DNA of 64,000 nucleotides, taken from Rhipicephalus microplus (Eukaryota > Arthropoda > Arachnida > Ixodida > Ixodidae). The notes under the pieces were generated by a model that had not been told where the DNA came from, did no database searches, and saw nothing but the letters and a program-made list of their open reading frames with translations. Below are positions 45,703 to 57,917 of the stretch, piece after piece (position 1 is the stretch's first letter; every line of letters starts with the position of its first letter). The translations under genes were made by a program, and so were the position numbers. The DNA lies in the NCBI RefSeq assembly GCF_043290135.1, contig NC_134702.1:193968491-194032490 (forward strand), read 5' to 3'.

Positions 45703-45984
45703 GGCATTCGCTATACTATTTTTCGTCATTCTTTTGAAAAGAGTGGTATCCTCTAAACACTTGCAAGGAATTTAGTGCCGATTGTGGATGCAGTGGCTGA
45801 CGACGATGAAGAATTATGGCTGAAGTGGGTATGCACCACAATTAATAGGAGAACAAGAACAAGCTATTGTAATTGCTTACAACATTGGACGGCCCACTAG
45901 TTACGCTATTCGCATTCTGCGACGCTTTACGCGATTGCTTTCCCGACAGCAAGCCTGCCTAAGGCAAGTTCGCCAAGAAGTCAT

Positions 45985-46195
45985 GAGCACCAGCGTAGCT
46001 CAGTGGTGGAATACTGGGCTGGCACCCAGCGGACACGGGTTCGATTCCCACTTTGTCCTTAGTGATAAGGTTTTCTTCTATTTTCATGCCATGTGATTAC
46101 GGACACCGGTGGAGGCGGTGGCGGCAGCGGCAGCGGTAGACAACTGCGCGTGACCCGGTTTGTGATTTCATAACTTTCGCTGTGAAATGATTGAC
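45985..46195 (+). mobile_element. Second tRNA-derived SINE family
   Basis: The tRNA-like head has an A box (TAGCTCAGTGG), an anticodon-arm-like CTGGGctggcaCCCAG and a B box (GGGTTCGATTCCC). The loop has six instead of seven bases, so it is not a functional tRNA. The body continues with TTACGGACACCGGTGGAGGCGG and ends near TTTCGCTGTGAAATG. It lies beside the left LTR of the Gypsy element. Confidence 0.65.
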
Positions 46196-46229
46196 AGAGC
46201 TTATAGGCTGCTTTCCAGATGTACCTACT

Positions 46230-46374
46230 GTAATAAAGAACTGAAACAGAACAGTTAATCGAGACCAGGTGGGAGCGTAGCCTAGCCAGCGAAATCAGCG
46301 ACAACGTCCGGGCCAAGCGTCTCGTGCTTAGCACTTACGATGTGTTTGCCGAGCTTTCCATGACCCACTACTTC
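46230..46374 (-). repeat. 3' LTR of the Gypsy-like element
   Basis: It shares CAGCGAAATCAGCGACAACG, CGTCTCGTGCTTAGCACT and CATGACCCACTACTTC with 51626-51776. A purine-rich stretch (minus strand AGCGAGGGGG) lies just inside and may be the polypurine tract. Exact ends are uncertain by several bases. Confidence 0.8.
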
Positions 46375-46730
46375 TATAAATATTGCCCCCTCGCTGAAGA
46401 CGGAGCCAAGTAAGTGTTCTAAAGTGTCGTGAGGACAAGTGGTTCGTGATACGGTTCGAGACGATCCACTTGTACGATTTCGCGGCCTCGGCGACGCAGG
46501 TCTCCAGTGACCGTGAGAGGTTCAATGAGGTAGTTGACAGCGGAAGTTTGCTCTCTGACGCGATAAGCTCCATGGTACCTGCTGACGAACTTTGTAGAGG
46601 TACCAGGAGCAGCACTGGGAGGAACTAACAGCCAAACAACAGAGCCGCATCGGCAATTGGCGTGCCTTCGGATAAGTCGGGTCGATAGGGGACAATGGTG
46701 TGAATTGGGGATGATGGATCTCGACCATAA

Positions 46731-46968
46731 GCCCCGCCGCGGTGGTCTAGTGGCTAATGTACTCGGGTGCTGACCCGCAGGTCGCGGGTTCGAATCCAGG
46801 CTGCGGCGGCTGCATTTCCGATGGAGGCGGAAATGTTGTAGGCCCGTGTGCTCAGATTTGGGTGCACGTTAAAGAACCCCAGGTGGTCGAAATTTCCGGA
46901 GCCCTCCACTACGGCGTCTCTCATAATCATATGGTGGTTTTGGGACGTTAAACTCCACATATCAATCA
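46731..46968 (+). mobile_element. Ruka-like SINE in the Gypsy 3' region
   Basis: A complete copy: GCCCCGCCGCGGTGGTCTAG head with A box, B box GGTTCGAATCC, GGTTTTGGGACGTTAAACTCC and ATCAATCA tail. A 13-bp duplication, ATCTCGACCATAA, lies at 46718-46730 and 46969-46981. It is one of the best-preserved copies in the window. Confidence 0.93.
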
Positions 46969-46984
46969 ATCTCGACCATAAAGT

Positions 46985-47841
46985 AAAAAGGAGGAAGAAA
47001 AGCCTGTAGTCGCTTGAGGTGCCGTGTTGTAAGCGTATGTTACGTAGGGAAGGATAAGATCCCAGTTGGTGTAGCTGGAGACGACTTACATAGAAAGCAT
47101 GTCGCCAAGAGCATGGTTGAAATGTTCGGTCAAGCCATTTAGCTGTGGGCGATATGCGGTAGTACAGTGGTGGATCACATGGCATTCAGCAACAAGTTCT
47201 TGAATAACATCCTAGAAAAAGACGCGGCTACGGTCGCTCAAAAGTTCACGTGGAGTGCCGTGACGCCGAACAATACGTTGCAGGAAGAAAGACGCAACAT
47301 CACGTGCTGTCGCTGCTGGTAGAGCAGCCGTGTCTGCTTATCTCTTGAGATGGTCGATTGCTACTATAATCCAGCGATTCTCAGCTCATGTATGTGGCAG
47401 AGGACCGTAAAGGTCTATTCCAACCCGGTTGAATGGTCGCACTGGGCACTTTAACGGCTGTATTGGTGCAGTAGGACTGCTAGGATCATGCATGCGGCGT
47501 TGGCACTCTGTGCAAGATCGATTGTACTTTTGAACGAATGTATACATGCCATGCCAATAAAATCGAAAACGTAGCCTGGCGTGGGTTTTAAACAAACTGG
47601 CGTGTGCACACTGCGGATCGGCATGGAAAGCAGCACATATGCTGGCACGGAGATGTCTGGGTATGACGAATAGCCATTTGCGGTCGTCAGGGTGGTAGTT
47701 GCGGCAATAAACTAATCCATCACAAAAGGCGAAGTGAGAGGCTTGTCGGTGTAGCGCTCGAGATGGCGGGTGAGCGAGTGTTTCAGATAGGTAATTCATC
47801 AGAGACGCAATCCAAGAATCTTGGCGCTGCTCTGCAGCCAT
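46985..47841 (-). pseudogene. Gypsy integrase, broken
   Basis: The zinc-binding domain (H..H..C..C) is in HADPQCAHASLFKTHARLRFRFYWHG and CTECQRR, and the first catalytic Asp is in FNRVGIDLYGPLP (47386-47841). Below 47385 the core continues (WIIVAIDHLKR, then a TAG) through the second Asp (LLSDRSRVFLQ) and the Glu region (GLTEHFNHAL) to about 46990. Stops near 47340 and 47095 disrupt it. Confidence 0.8.
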
Positions 47842-49266
47842 GTCGATGGGTCCTGATAGTGGAAGGAAGTTGTCTTGGATGGAGACACTCGCAATATCAG
47901 TAGAAACAGGCGAACGCGAAAGAGCATCGGCATCAGCAAGCTTCTGGCCTGAGCGATGAATGACACGGATGTTGTACTCTTGGAGCCGTAAAGCCTATCG
48001 TGCCAAGCGTCCGGAGAGATCTTTGAGGGAGGATAACCAGCAGAGTGCGTAGTGGTCGATAACAACATTGAAAGGGTGGCCGTACAGATAGGGCTTAAAT
48101 TTTGTAATGACCCAGATAATCACTAGGCATTCTTTCTCAGTTACCGAATACTTTACTTCTGTTTTTGTAAGAGTTCGGCTTGCCTACGCAACAACATATT
48201 CTTGGTAACCAGGCTTTCGTTGGGCGAGTACAGCGCCAAGACCGACACCACTAGCATCCATGTGGATTTCTGTGATAGCGCTTGAATCGAACTGACGCAG
48301 TACGGCTGGGGTTGTAAGCAGTTCACGAAGCTTTGCAAAAGCACTGTCGCAGACTGGAGACCACGCAGATAGATTTCGGTTTCCCTGAAGTTGGTCTGTC
48401 AGAGGTGCCATGATCGAGACGAAATCCTGGACGAAGCGGCGGAAGTATGAGCAAAGCCCAATGAAACTACGCAGCTCCTTGAGAGACGCGGGCCTCGGGA
48501 ACTCGCGAACAGCACGTAGCTTAGCGGGGTCAGGAAGAACGCCATCATTCGACACGACGTGTCCGAGAATGGTCAGCTTGCGTGCTCCAAAATGACACTT
48601 CTTCAAGTTTATTTCGAGGCCTGCTGCAGAGAGGCAGCGTAGAACCTGTTTCAAGCGACGAAGGTGCGTGGAAAAATCGGGCGAGAATACCAACACATCA
48701 TCTAAGTAGCACAAACACGTGTTCCATTTGAGGCTTCGTAGGATAGTGTCCATCATGCGCTCAAATGTTTCCGGCGCATTGCATAGGCGGAATGGCATCA
48801 CGTTAAATTCGTATAGGCCGTCTGGTGTAACAAAGGCAGTTTATGGCCTATCATCCAGATTAATTTGCACTTGCCAGTTCCCAGAGCGTAAATCAAGGGA
48901 GGAATGGAACTCTGCGTCTTGTAAAGAGTCAAGGGCGTCATTGATTCGAGGCAAAGGATCAACATCCTTTCGTGTTATTCTGTTTAGACGACGATAATCT
49001 ACAGAAAAGCATATCTTGCCATCATTCTTTTTAACCCAAACAACCAGTGACGCCCAAGGAGTGTTTGATAGTTGAATGACGCCACGCTTTAACATGTCAC
49101 CTACTTGTTCATCGATGACACGGCGTTCAGTCGGCGAAACACGGTATGGTCGCTGCCGTAGCGGTGGGTGATTACCTGTGTCGATCTGGTGGCATACAGT
49201 AGATGTTCGACCTAAAGTAGCGCTGTGACTGTCGAAAGATGGCCGAAACTTGCCAAGGAGGCTCAA
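47842..49266 (-). pseudogene. Gypsy reverse transcriptase and RNase H, broken
   Basis: RT begins RPSFDSHSATLGRT and TERRVIDEQVGDMLKRGVIQ (48841-49266). It continues after a break with [17 protein letters not shown], the catalytic [10 protein letters not shown] and [15 protein letters not shown] (48184-48801). RNase H starts [19 protein letters not shown] at about 48260, and continues in another frame to 47800 (with LLMPMLFRV-type text). Catalytic residues of RT are intact, but shifts occur near 48840, 48180 and 48070. Confidence 0.85.
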
Positions 49267-49386
49267 AAGCTCACACCTCTATTGTGGGTTTAGGCCCTTG
49301 TCGATGACACGGTTGAAAATGTCAGTAGTGGAAGTCGGAAATGTCGGTAGTGGATTCACGGAACTACAGGAGAGGGCGCTCACTTC

Positions 49387-50285
49387 CTATGAGCCATCAG
49401 GAACGTCAAGTGTAGCGATGGTTTCGAATGATTCTATCGAGCCAGTACATTCCCCTCGAAGCAGCGCAATCATGAATGAGAACGGATTCTCCACAGGCCC
49501 GTCAGTCGCCCCACCTTCAAGAGTAAGGAGAGCAGTTGGGAGCGTTGATAAGTGGCGATGAACGAAAGCAGCGGAAGGCGTGAAGAATGCGGTAGCCTTG
49601 ACGACGGAGGAACACGACACAGGTTCGAAGACAGTAGCGCGTGGAGGGATCTGGGTGTCGTCACTATTGACCAACTTCGCGTAGAAAAGGTGGTCGTCTG
49701 CTGGTAGAGCATCACCAAGGGGACAAAAGATGACTTCGGCACGGGCGCAATCAATGACGGCTTGGTGATGGGAGAGAAAATCCCAACCTAAAATGATGTC
49801 GTGAGAGCAGTGTGGGAGTACTACAAACTGCACATTGTAGGGCACTTTTTTTAATTACACGTCTGGCAGTACACGTGGCCACAGGTTTCACAGGCTGGCA
49901 GTGGCAGCATGAAGACATGAACCCAAGTAAGGCGTTGTCACTTTTCGAATTGAACGCAAACCTTTTCGGCGATGACAGAAATTGATTGATATGTGGGGTT
50001 TAACGTCCCAAAACCACTATATGATTATGAGAGACGCCGTAGTGAAGGGCTTCGGAAATTTAGACCACCTGGGGTTCTTTAACGTGCACCCAAATCTGAG
50101 CACACGGGCCTACAACATTTCCGCCTCCACCGGAAATGCAGCCGCCACAGCCGGGATTCGAACCCGCGCCCTGCGGGTCAGCAGCCGAGTACCTTAGCCA
50201 CTAGACCACCGCGATGGGGTGCGATGACAGAAATTGCGGCACCAGTATGAGTAAGGGCAAGTACGGGTACACCTTCAAGAACGGC
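49387..50285 (-). pseudogene. Gypsy protease, interrupted by a SINE
   Basis: The active-site region reads ALTHTGAAISVIA (50221-50285), with His where retropepsins have the catalytic Asp. A SINE is inserted directly after it. Downstream, 49387-49845 holds FVVLPHCSHDIILGWDFLSHHQAVIDC, the second half of the protease fold, then a linker to RT. Confidence 0.78.
49984..50220 (-). mobile_element. Ruka-like SINE in the Gypsy protease
   Basis: A full-length minus-strand copy with a perfect 15-bp duplication, GCGATGACAGAAATT, at 49969-49983 and 50221-50235. Confidence 0.95.
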
Positions 50286-50286
50286 A

Positions 50287-51614
50287 TTAATTACATTTGG
50301 CAGCAAACGAAGAGGACTTGTGCTTCGCAAAGAGGACGCAGTTCTTGCCTCGGGAACTGCGTCGTTTAGTTTTCTGCGTCGATTGTAGGGGGGCGTCGGT
50401 GCATCGGGGAAGGTGAGCGTCGACGTGGAGAAGCAGATCGGTGATCAGAAGCTGGTCGGTGGCTTGGTCAACGAGAGTACAATTCGGGGCCTGGAGTGTA
50501 GGCAGTGTACGTGTGGTCGTACTCATATGAACGTTGGTTTTCACGTGAGTGGAGTGGGCGGTGGCAGCACAGACGTCCGACGTGTCTGGGTAGACCACAC
50601 GAAAAGCAGATTGGTCGGTTGTTGGCAGTACGCCATGGGTTAAGAACTCCGTGGACAGGAGGTCGTCGCGGCTGGGCGGCATAAACAGGAGCAGGTAGTG
50701 GAGGTGGTGTTTGGAACGTCTGTGTTCGTGGTCGTGCTGCTGCTTCAGCGTACGTCACTGGTGCATTGACTTGTCGCACCAGCTGTGGAGGAAGGACCTC
50801 AGACACTTGATCTTGTATTACAGTCCGTAGTGTAGGGCTAAGCGGCGCACTGCACTCCGGTAGGCCGGAGATGAGTGATAGTTGGCGGGCAACTTGTTCG
50901 CGCACGAACTCTTTTATCTGCGCGAGGAGGACGGGATCTTGCAAGGGAGTCAAGCCGGACATCGATTCCTGATGTGGTACAGCACTGCGGGTGACGAGAT
51001 GTTGCTGGTGTAACTCATCATAACTTTGGCAGAGCTCAGTAACTTGGGCGACAATACCAGGGCTTTTTGAAATAAACATCTGGAATACGTCCTCGTGTCT
51101 ATCTATAAAAATATGCTTGATGTGGTCCACCTCTGCCATGTTCGCATCAACGTGCTTGCACAAGTCAATGAAGCCTTCTATGTAACTGGTAAAATTCTCC
51201 CCAGGCAGGCAGTTGAGATCTCGACTGAAGGCGCTGCTCCGCACGAAGTTCACAGACAGCACGACGATCGAAGACATCACTGAACTATGCCTTGAATGCT
51301 GTCCAGGTGGGAACGTCGGTCTCATGGTTCTGAAGCCACAAGTGGGCGATGCCACTGAGATAAATGCCGACAGTGGCCAGTCTCATTGCTTCATCCCATT
51401 TGTTCAAGACACTGACGAGTTCGTAAATAGCCAGCCAGTCGTCGACGTCATTATCGTCAGTGCCGCTGAATATGGGAGGGTCGCGCTGAAGGACCACGCT
51501 GGAGCACACAATGGCCTGGGGTGCCATAGGTGGAGGGCTTGCGGCAGATGCAGTGGTCCTGGCGGCAGGTCGAGTCCGGCTTCGCAACTCCAGGATTTCA
51601 AGAAGACCCAGCAA
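50287..51614 (-). pseudogene. Gypsy gag, broken
   Basis: Text from 51614 downward includes IFSGTDDNDVDDWLAIYELVS, LPGENFTSYIEGFIDLCKHVDANM and a Pro-rich linker. The CCHC knuckle CFSCGLPRHVGRLC (C-x2-C-x4-H-x4-C) is near 50545-50590. A shift near 51290 separates two main frames, and another near 50470 precedes the decayed C-terminus. Confidence 0.8.
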
Positions 51615-51625
51615 ACTCCACCAAA

Positions 51626-51776
51626 TATAATAAATAACGGAGACAGTCAGAACTGTTATTTGAGACCAGGTAGAAGCGTAGGCCTAGCCAGCGAAATCAG
51701 CGACAACGTCCGGGCCGAGCGTCTCGTGCTTAGCACTGAGGATGTGTTTGAGTAGCTTTCCATGACCCACTACTTC
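51626..51776 (-). repeat. 5' LTR of the Gypsy-like element
   Basis: Direct-repeat partner of 46230-46374. The two LTRs differ at several positions and by small indels, so the insertion is not recent. Confidence 0.8.
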
Positions 51777-51779
51777 ATT

Positions 51780-53690
51780 ACACTACCTTCAATGAGGAGC
51801 CGTCTATGACAGAAGATGTGCAGTGTGAGTAGACTGTCAAAAAGGTCACAGTAACAAGAATTCTATTTGATAAATTTGCAAATAGCTGAAGGTTGTTGGC
51901 AACCTGAAAACACAACGGTCAAAATAAAACGTACTAGCACGATAAGTTTCACGGGTTGTGTTATAGAGTAAAAAATAATGAAGGAATTATTCACTGTGAG
52001 TATTATAGTTTGTAAAATTGTAGATAATCTGGAAATATGACTAAGCTGGCTTATTATTTATGCCATATTTCTTTTTTCCTAACCAGCCAGAGGAAAGCAC
52101 TGGTTATAACAGAATCAATAAGATTATGTAAAATTGCGCCTCGTGTGTTTTTTCTGCTTGCAGAACTGTAATGCATTAAAATGCTTTCAGATTTGTGAAG
52201 TAGCAAACAGCATCTCACTAGAGCTCACAAAATCTGAGGTGAAATATCTGATTGTGCAAATGAGCACACGCATAAAAATTATTCAATATGTGGTGACAGG
52301 CTAAACAGAAATGGCGTATGGAAATCGGCATAATTTGCTCATAACAAATTCAGTCACAGTGAAACAAAATTTACAGGTAGCAGTTCAACCTAAACCAGCA
52401 AGTACATTGAATATATAGTAATCATTCAATATACTAACAAATATGGTAATAAATGTATCGTAGTAAATAGAAAGGAGTTCACTTTGCATTTCATCATTTC
52501 TTTTAATAGTGAGTGGTGGGGTTGAACTATGGCACAAAAAGAGTAATTAGTATGGTATAGAGAGTGTACGCCGGGCTACTGTGGTGCATCAAGTTCAAAC
52601 GACTTAATTTAAACGACTATTGTGGTGCAAGTTCGAACGAGCAGTACATTCCGAGAATTAGTCTATAATTTACTGTCAGAATGAATAATTTCAAAATTAA
52701 GCAATTGACTGCCTTCCAAACTGAAGAACTTAACTGTGCTAAGACACTTTCCGCACGTCTTGTGAGATAGAAACTGATATTTGATGTAACTTCCTACCGG
52801 CGTGTAGGTCAAGACTAATTGAATTAACATAATTTACGAACTAAGAGTTCTTGATTCGTGCTTTATTCTTCACTTCCCCATGGCATCGTTGTATATCATG
52901 CCTAAAGGGGCCCAGCAACACTTCTTAGGCAGTCGTAGAATAAATCCACTAAAATAGCTTTTTGCCTCATGTACTCACCACCGAAAAATTTTTTTATAAT
53001 GCGTCCAGAACTAGCAGAGATTTCTCGCACGCTGATATCATATTTTCTTCTCCCGTCCTGACTAAAGTCCTTGAAGCTAAGCAGGGAAGGCTGGCAATGG
53101 CAAAAAAAAATCTGTTGCGCGTGCCTCAAGCCCTTGAGTATTTTTTTTTCTTTTTCTTCTTATAAGCAGATTTTCAGTGTCATCATGTGCGCTCGCATGA
53201 ACATGTCGCGGCCTCTGACGGCAATCCCTGCAATGACCAAGTGCATCATACTGAAATCAGCAAATGGCTTATAGAACAGCTGCGACGAGTGATTTTTAAG
53301 CTCCTTCCGTCATCTGTTGATCGAAGAGAACGCAATTTTTAGCTGAATTTGAGTATTTATTCTGAATTCCAGGCTACGTAATGCTCTACCAAATTTTGCT
53401 CGCTTGTCGTCAGGAGCCTCTGCTATCAATCGGCAGCGTTTTCTGGCCATGCTAAAAAACTGGTGCGTGAGACATTTAATAAAACCACCATAAAAGCGCA
53501 TTGATACAGACGAAAATATCTTGAAAAACAACTTGTTTAAAAATGTGAATAGAGTGTCTACATGATCCGGTAGTATCAATGTTTACTTTATCTACCTTTT
53601 TATTTCCATCAGCAACTAGTGGGAAAACATGTAGTGGGTACTCAGCACGCTGAAAGTTATTGTCACTTACAGAGCCGCTTATTTACTCGC
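51780..53690. other. Unannotated stretch, no gene seen
   Basis: A/T-rich. Minus-strand open frames at 52902-53129 and 53310-53579 have no known domain. A small inverted arrangement of GTTCAAACGACTTAA / GTTCGAACGA lies near 52590-52650. Confidence 0.45.
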
Positions 53691-53696
53691 TTTCAG

Positions 53697-55265
53697 CGAA
53701 ATGTCGAGTGCAGAAAACGAGGGCTACGCAATGTGCCCTCCGAAGGAGTCGCAGAAGGGGCCCAGGCCTTCCATTCAGGACGGCAAGACATCTATGAATG
53801 AGCGGCCTCAGAAGCTCCGAAAGCTGCCGACACATGAGCAAGCAACCGACACCGAACAAGAGGAGCACAACAAGGCCTTCTACAGCGCCTCACAACGCTA
53901 CCAACGCCTACTGAAGCCTTACTTGGGTGAGAATCGCCGAGTGGATTGCGCAGGCCCAACGTATGAGGACAAGTTGCAAAATATGGAGCACTGCACTGAC
54001 GAACGTGATTCGCAACCACGACGCTCTACAACATGCGAGAACGAGCTTGAAAGGGAAGGCTCAGGAAAGGCTAAAGGAAATCTGAACTCAATGATCAAAA
54101 CCAAAGCATCAAAATTTGTGCTACCTCCATGCGGCCCAGAGCGTGGCACTAGAAAAGAAATGCAATCGAAATGGGCAAAAATCAGTGATAGACCCATGCA
54201 AGACCATTGCAAAGAAAACGAAAGAGTGAACCAAGCTGAGGAATGCTTTCCGATAAAAAAGGATAACAAAGCAGTTGTGGATGTATTTGCTGGTACCTCC
54301 CAAGTGGAGCCCGAGAGCAAATACCTGACTTTACGAAAAAGCGATGCACTGCTCAGCCATGTTTCTACTGGCTGTTTTGAAGAGGTATTCACGTCTTCTA
54401 AGGCACCGCCAAGCCATGAACCTGAAAATGAAATTGTTCAGCCGCATGCCATGAGATATTCACTCGATCTGTCCCGCTCTAAGATGTTCATTTCGCCTGA
54501 ACGACCGCTATGCACTGCATATGGCACCTATCGCAGTATGAAAGATAGTGCAGCAAGTGTTGTCATGTTCATTTCAATTTTTACTGAAGTGAAAAAGGGT
54601 CTGGAAGCTCACATCAGGTCTACGGAAAAGAAAGTTGAGAAGCAGTGGGATAAAACTGCAGTGTTGGCTGAACAATTGCGCAGAGTTCAGGTACAAAGTC
54701 AACATTTGCGAAATGAACTGGCGGAGGCTCAAATCATATCACAGCACTACAAGTCAAAATCACAATTGAAAGAGGACGAAGGACATGTTCTGCTCAACAA
54801 AATTCGTGAGGCAGAAGAAGCGTTGGCAACAAAACTGCAAAGGGTCACCTGGAAGGACGGCTTGAGCGTTCCCAGCGGGCATTAAAAGAAACGGAGGCTG
54901 AACGACAGGCTTCTCTGCGGGAGATCCGGCAGTTGGAAAGACTTGTCACCGAGAAAACAAAGCAGGCCGAAGAAGAAAGGAAGCTGGGCCATGAATTTCG
55001 GGAATCAAAGGACATGATCGATCAGCATATTAAGAAGCTTGAGGCCCGTCTGTACGATGCTAAGCTAGAGTGCTCACACGAGAAGGCTCGCAGGATGGAC
55101 ATTGAGCGTCGAATTAATGAAGCCCTTGAAGAGCAGGCAAGACTGAAGAGAGAGCTTGTTGGTTGCAGTGAACTTGGTTCGTCATGGAGCGTCATGGATT
55201 CAAATCGAGATGAGCATGGTGCACACCCTTCGTCAGTTGCAGTTCTGCGCTCCGCTTTACGCTAA
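53697..55265 (+). CDS. Coiled-coil protein of unknown function, one frameshift
   Basis: An acceptor-like TTTACTCGCTTTCAG ends at 53696 and ATG follows at 53701. The first frame runs 394 codons. Residues 1-290 are polar and low in structure (NERPQKLRKLPTHEQ, KASKFVLPPC). From about 293 a coiled coil begins (FTEVKKGLEAHIRSTEKKVE, EQLRRVQVQSQHLRNELAEA). Near 54850 a one-base shift ends this frame, and the next frame continues the heptads without a gap (LERSQRALKETEAE, RQLERLVTEKTKQAEEERK, ARRMDIERRINEALEEQARL) to a stop at 55265. AATAAA occurs near 55376 and 55597. The long conserved frame and lack of transposon text argue for a host gene; the shift may be a real mutation, a sequencing error or recent decay. 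No family recognised. Confidence 0.55.
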
Positions 55266-55299
55266 AGGATCGCAAGAACTGTGCGGACCTACAGGATAA

Positions 55300-56880
55300 A
55301 CGTAGAAGGCGATGTCATTGGTCAAAACGCCACAGCAGTATTTCACCAGTGCTTCCATGTTCTTCCGTGTTCAAAATAAAACATTACCGCTCTATTTTGT
55401 TTGTCGTCAAAGTGATGGTATCACTCATGCCACAACCACCCCACCTTTTTTTTTCTCCACCTTTATGTTTGTGGATGCACTCGGCTCGCCGCACTTCCCA
55501 AAGAAAACCGAATTGGGCCACATCAGAAAGCTTATTACTTTTCTTTTTCAACGACATCTCATTTTAATGCCTGGTTAGAAGCGGTAACTAGTAGCAATAA
55601 AAAGAGTGTAAGCAAAAAAGCATTCTCGTTGTACAAGCCTGCGTGGTACTGCGAGTGCGGCGAAACTAGTCAACGTAACAAAGCGAAATTTACTGTGCCT
55701 TTAGACGAAGTGCCATTCAAGGTTTCTATGAAAAGATATTGGACATAAACTAAATAAAAATTTATATGCTTTTTAATGAATATAGGCAAAATACTGAAGG
55801 TTTGTGCAGGAATATCTTTTTACTTTACATAGCTGAGCTATAATATTTCGCGGCTCTGTAAACAACAATAGATTTATTTCCCATGCGAAGTCGCTTAGTG
55901 CTGTGACGAAAATTTGATGAATTATTATTGTGTCAATGGGGCAGTTTATGGCTGTACTTAGTCAGGCATTACCAGTGAAGCGACAAAACTATACAAGCTG
56001 ATATTCTGAACTTCTGCATAATAAAGCAGCAGGCCCCTTTCTGTTTTTCTGTGAAAAGACAACTCTTTTATCTTCGTTAGGCAACCTACAAGACAACATT
56101 AAATATAGCTAATTTTTCTGCTGGCCAGTTCCGTAGAAGAACGCTTTTCTCTTTTAGACGCTAACTACCAAGGAGTATTGCACATTAGTAGATGCGTATT
56201 GTGTTTTGTATCTATTTGTGCTCACTCACGTGACCACTCAGTGCTTCAAACAAAATATCTTCAATGAATTTTAAATCTCACAGGCGTTTTTGGCGGTAGC
56301 TTCATCAAATAAATGAAAAATGAAGTTGCTTTATGCGAGTTCAAACGTTCGCCGAATGTGACGCAATGAAAATAATAAAACCGGTATAACAGGCATAGAT
56401 TATATCTGCCGGCTTCATAGTTTGCCTCACCAGGTACGCCTAGTCGCCATGCGTAACAATCACTAACTGTAGAAGGAGAAGGGCTGAGTAATGAATCCTT
56501 TCCACCCGCACCTTGTCAGCAGGTGGTGCGGTGTCATCAAGTGGTAAATGGTTTCGGTATGCCGGAAAATTGCGTGTTCGTCACGCGCTCGCAGAACCAG
56601 CGTTCCCCGCCGCGTCTTTAGTAATGTGCATCTCTTCGTGGTTCAGCTGCTCGTGTTTTTCTCGTTCCTTTGAGTTTTTTCATGCCTTTGAGGTTCGAAA
56701 TCGTGAAAGCAAGGACGCTGCCATGCCGTGTGAATGATACGCATGTAATGCTGCTTCATAGGGGACACGATGTTTTAGGAGCGAAGCTCCTTATAGCGGC
56801 ACCCGTTCGTCTCTTGTAGCCGTTGTAGTGTGTAAAAAGTATAACATTTTGACCTTCAGGGTGGTGCCGGGGAGAGATAT
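55300..56880. other. Unannotated stretch, no gene seen
   Basis: Probably 3' UTR of the upstream gene at first, then unrecognised A/T-rich sequence. GGAGCGAAGCTCC at 56779-56791 is a perfect short palindrome at the edge of the next repeat element. Confidence 0.45.
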
Positions 56881-56889
56881 CTTCTGTGC

Positions 56890-57790
56890 GTTGTTGAACA
56901 ATAAAAAATAGTGCTCAACGTACATGCCAATGGCTGCTTATGGGAATGAGAGACAGGAACATTCGGCTTTTAGTCAACGCGCACGCTGCGATCCCCATTA
57001 GCAGCCATTGGCATGTACATTGCGCACTATTTGACAAGATAGGGTTGCTACGTTATACTCGCTGGTTGTAACCTTCTCAGTTTTAAAAAGGTTTAGCGAG
57101 CGTTGAGCCGCAGTGTCATGAATACAATGAACTAGTGTATACCATGAACTCGAGGTGGTTAAAGTTGGGAAGTAGATACGACGCGCAAGCCGTAAGAAAG
57201 TAAAAGGCGAATTCTCCTGTCTCTTATTTCCCATTAGCAGCCATTGGCATATACACTGATCTTTATATGAGAGGAAAAGGTTGCTACATTATACTCGCTG
57301 GGCGTAACCTCCATGGTTTTAGAAAGGTTTAGTGAGCGCTGAGCCGCAGTGCCATGAATAAATACAGTGAACTAGTATATACCATGAACTCGAGCTGGTT
57401 AAAGGAGGGAAGTAGACCTGAAGCGCAAGCCGTAAGAAAGTGGGTGTGTGCTACCTCTCGTTTAGTCCTTGGATTGTCCGCTGGATTGCGATGCTTCTAT
57501 ATGGGGCATATATGATGAAAAGATGCGAGATGGTGGTACTTTGAGTGTTGAATAGATGGACGAACGGACACACAGACAGATGCATGGATGGACGCATGAA
57601 CGGACGCACGGGCGGATGCATGGCCGAAAACAGGGACGGACGCACGAACAGACACACGCGCGGATGGGCGCATGGACGGTCACATAGACGGAGGCATGGA
57701 CGGACGGAAGCAAGAACGAATGGACGGACGAATGCTTCGCCCCACTCTCCATCATTCACTCCATGGATATGCTGCCAATTTTTTTTATTG
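56890..57790 (-). mobile_element. Minisatellite-bearing element, copy 2
   Basis: Reverse-orientation copy of 2006-3330: GGCAGCATATCCATGGAGTG and GAGAGTGGGGCGAAGCATTC at the high end, a shorter CGTCC-type minisatellite (57545-57740), and two ~230-bp units at 56995-57230 and 57231-57450. Like copy 1 it ends in inverted ATGGCTGCT.ATGGGAAT motifs (56905-57010). Confidence 0.7.
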
Positions 57791-57917
57791 CGATAGCAAT
57801 TATACGTATACTTTCGGCTGGATTTGGCTGCCAGCGTCGGCGTCGATGCAATGCACCAAATCTATATATATATATATAGAAACGCAAGAAAGAAAGAAAT
57901 CCAGCACAATACACTCC

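Larger units (their letters stand above)
46230..51776 (-). mobile_element. Gypsy-like LTR retrotransposon with both LTRs
   Basis: The 5.5-kb element has ~150-bp direct repeats at its ends (46230-46374 and 51626-51776) and gag, protease, RT, RNase H and integrase on the minus strand. Two SINEs (46731-46968 and 49984-50220) are nested in it. Coding parts are all broken by shifts or stops. A TGG-type primer-binding site may start at about 51622, a few bases inside the right LTR (minus-strand TGGTGGAGTTTGCTGGG); the tRNA is not identified. Confidence 0.85.

Noticed and set aside
46731..46810. A tRNA gene call on the SINE heads.
   Set aside because: The heads have Pol III boxes, but they are joined to the SINE body and flanked by target duplications.
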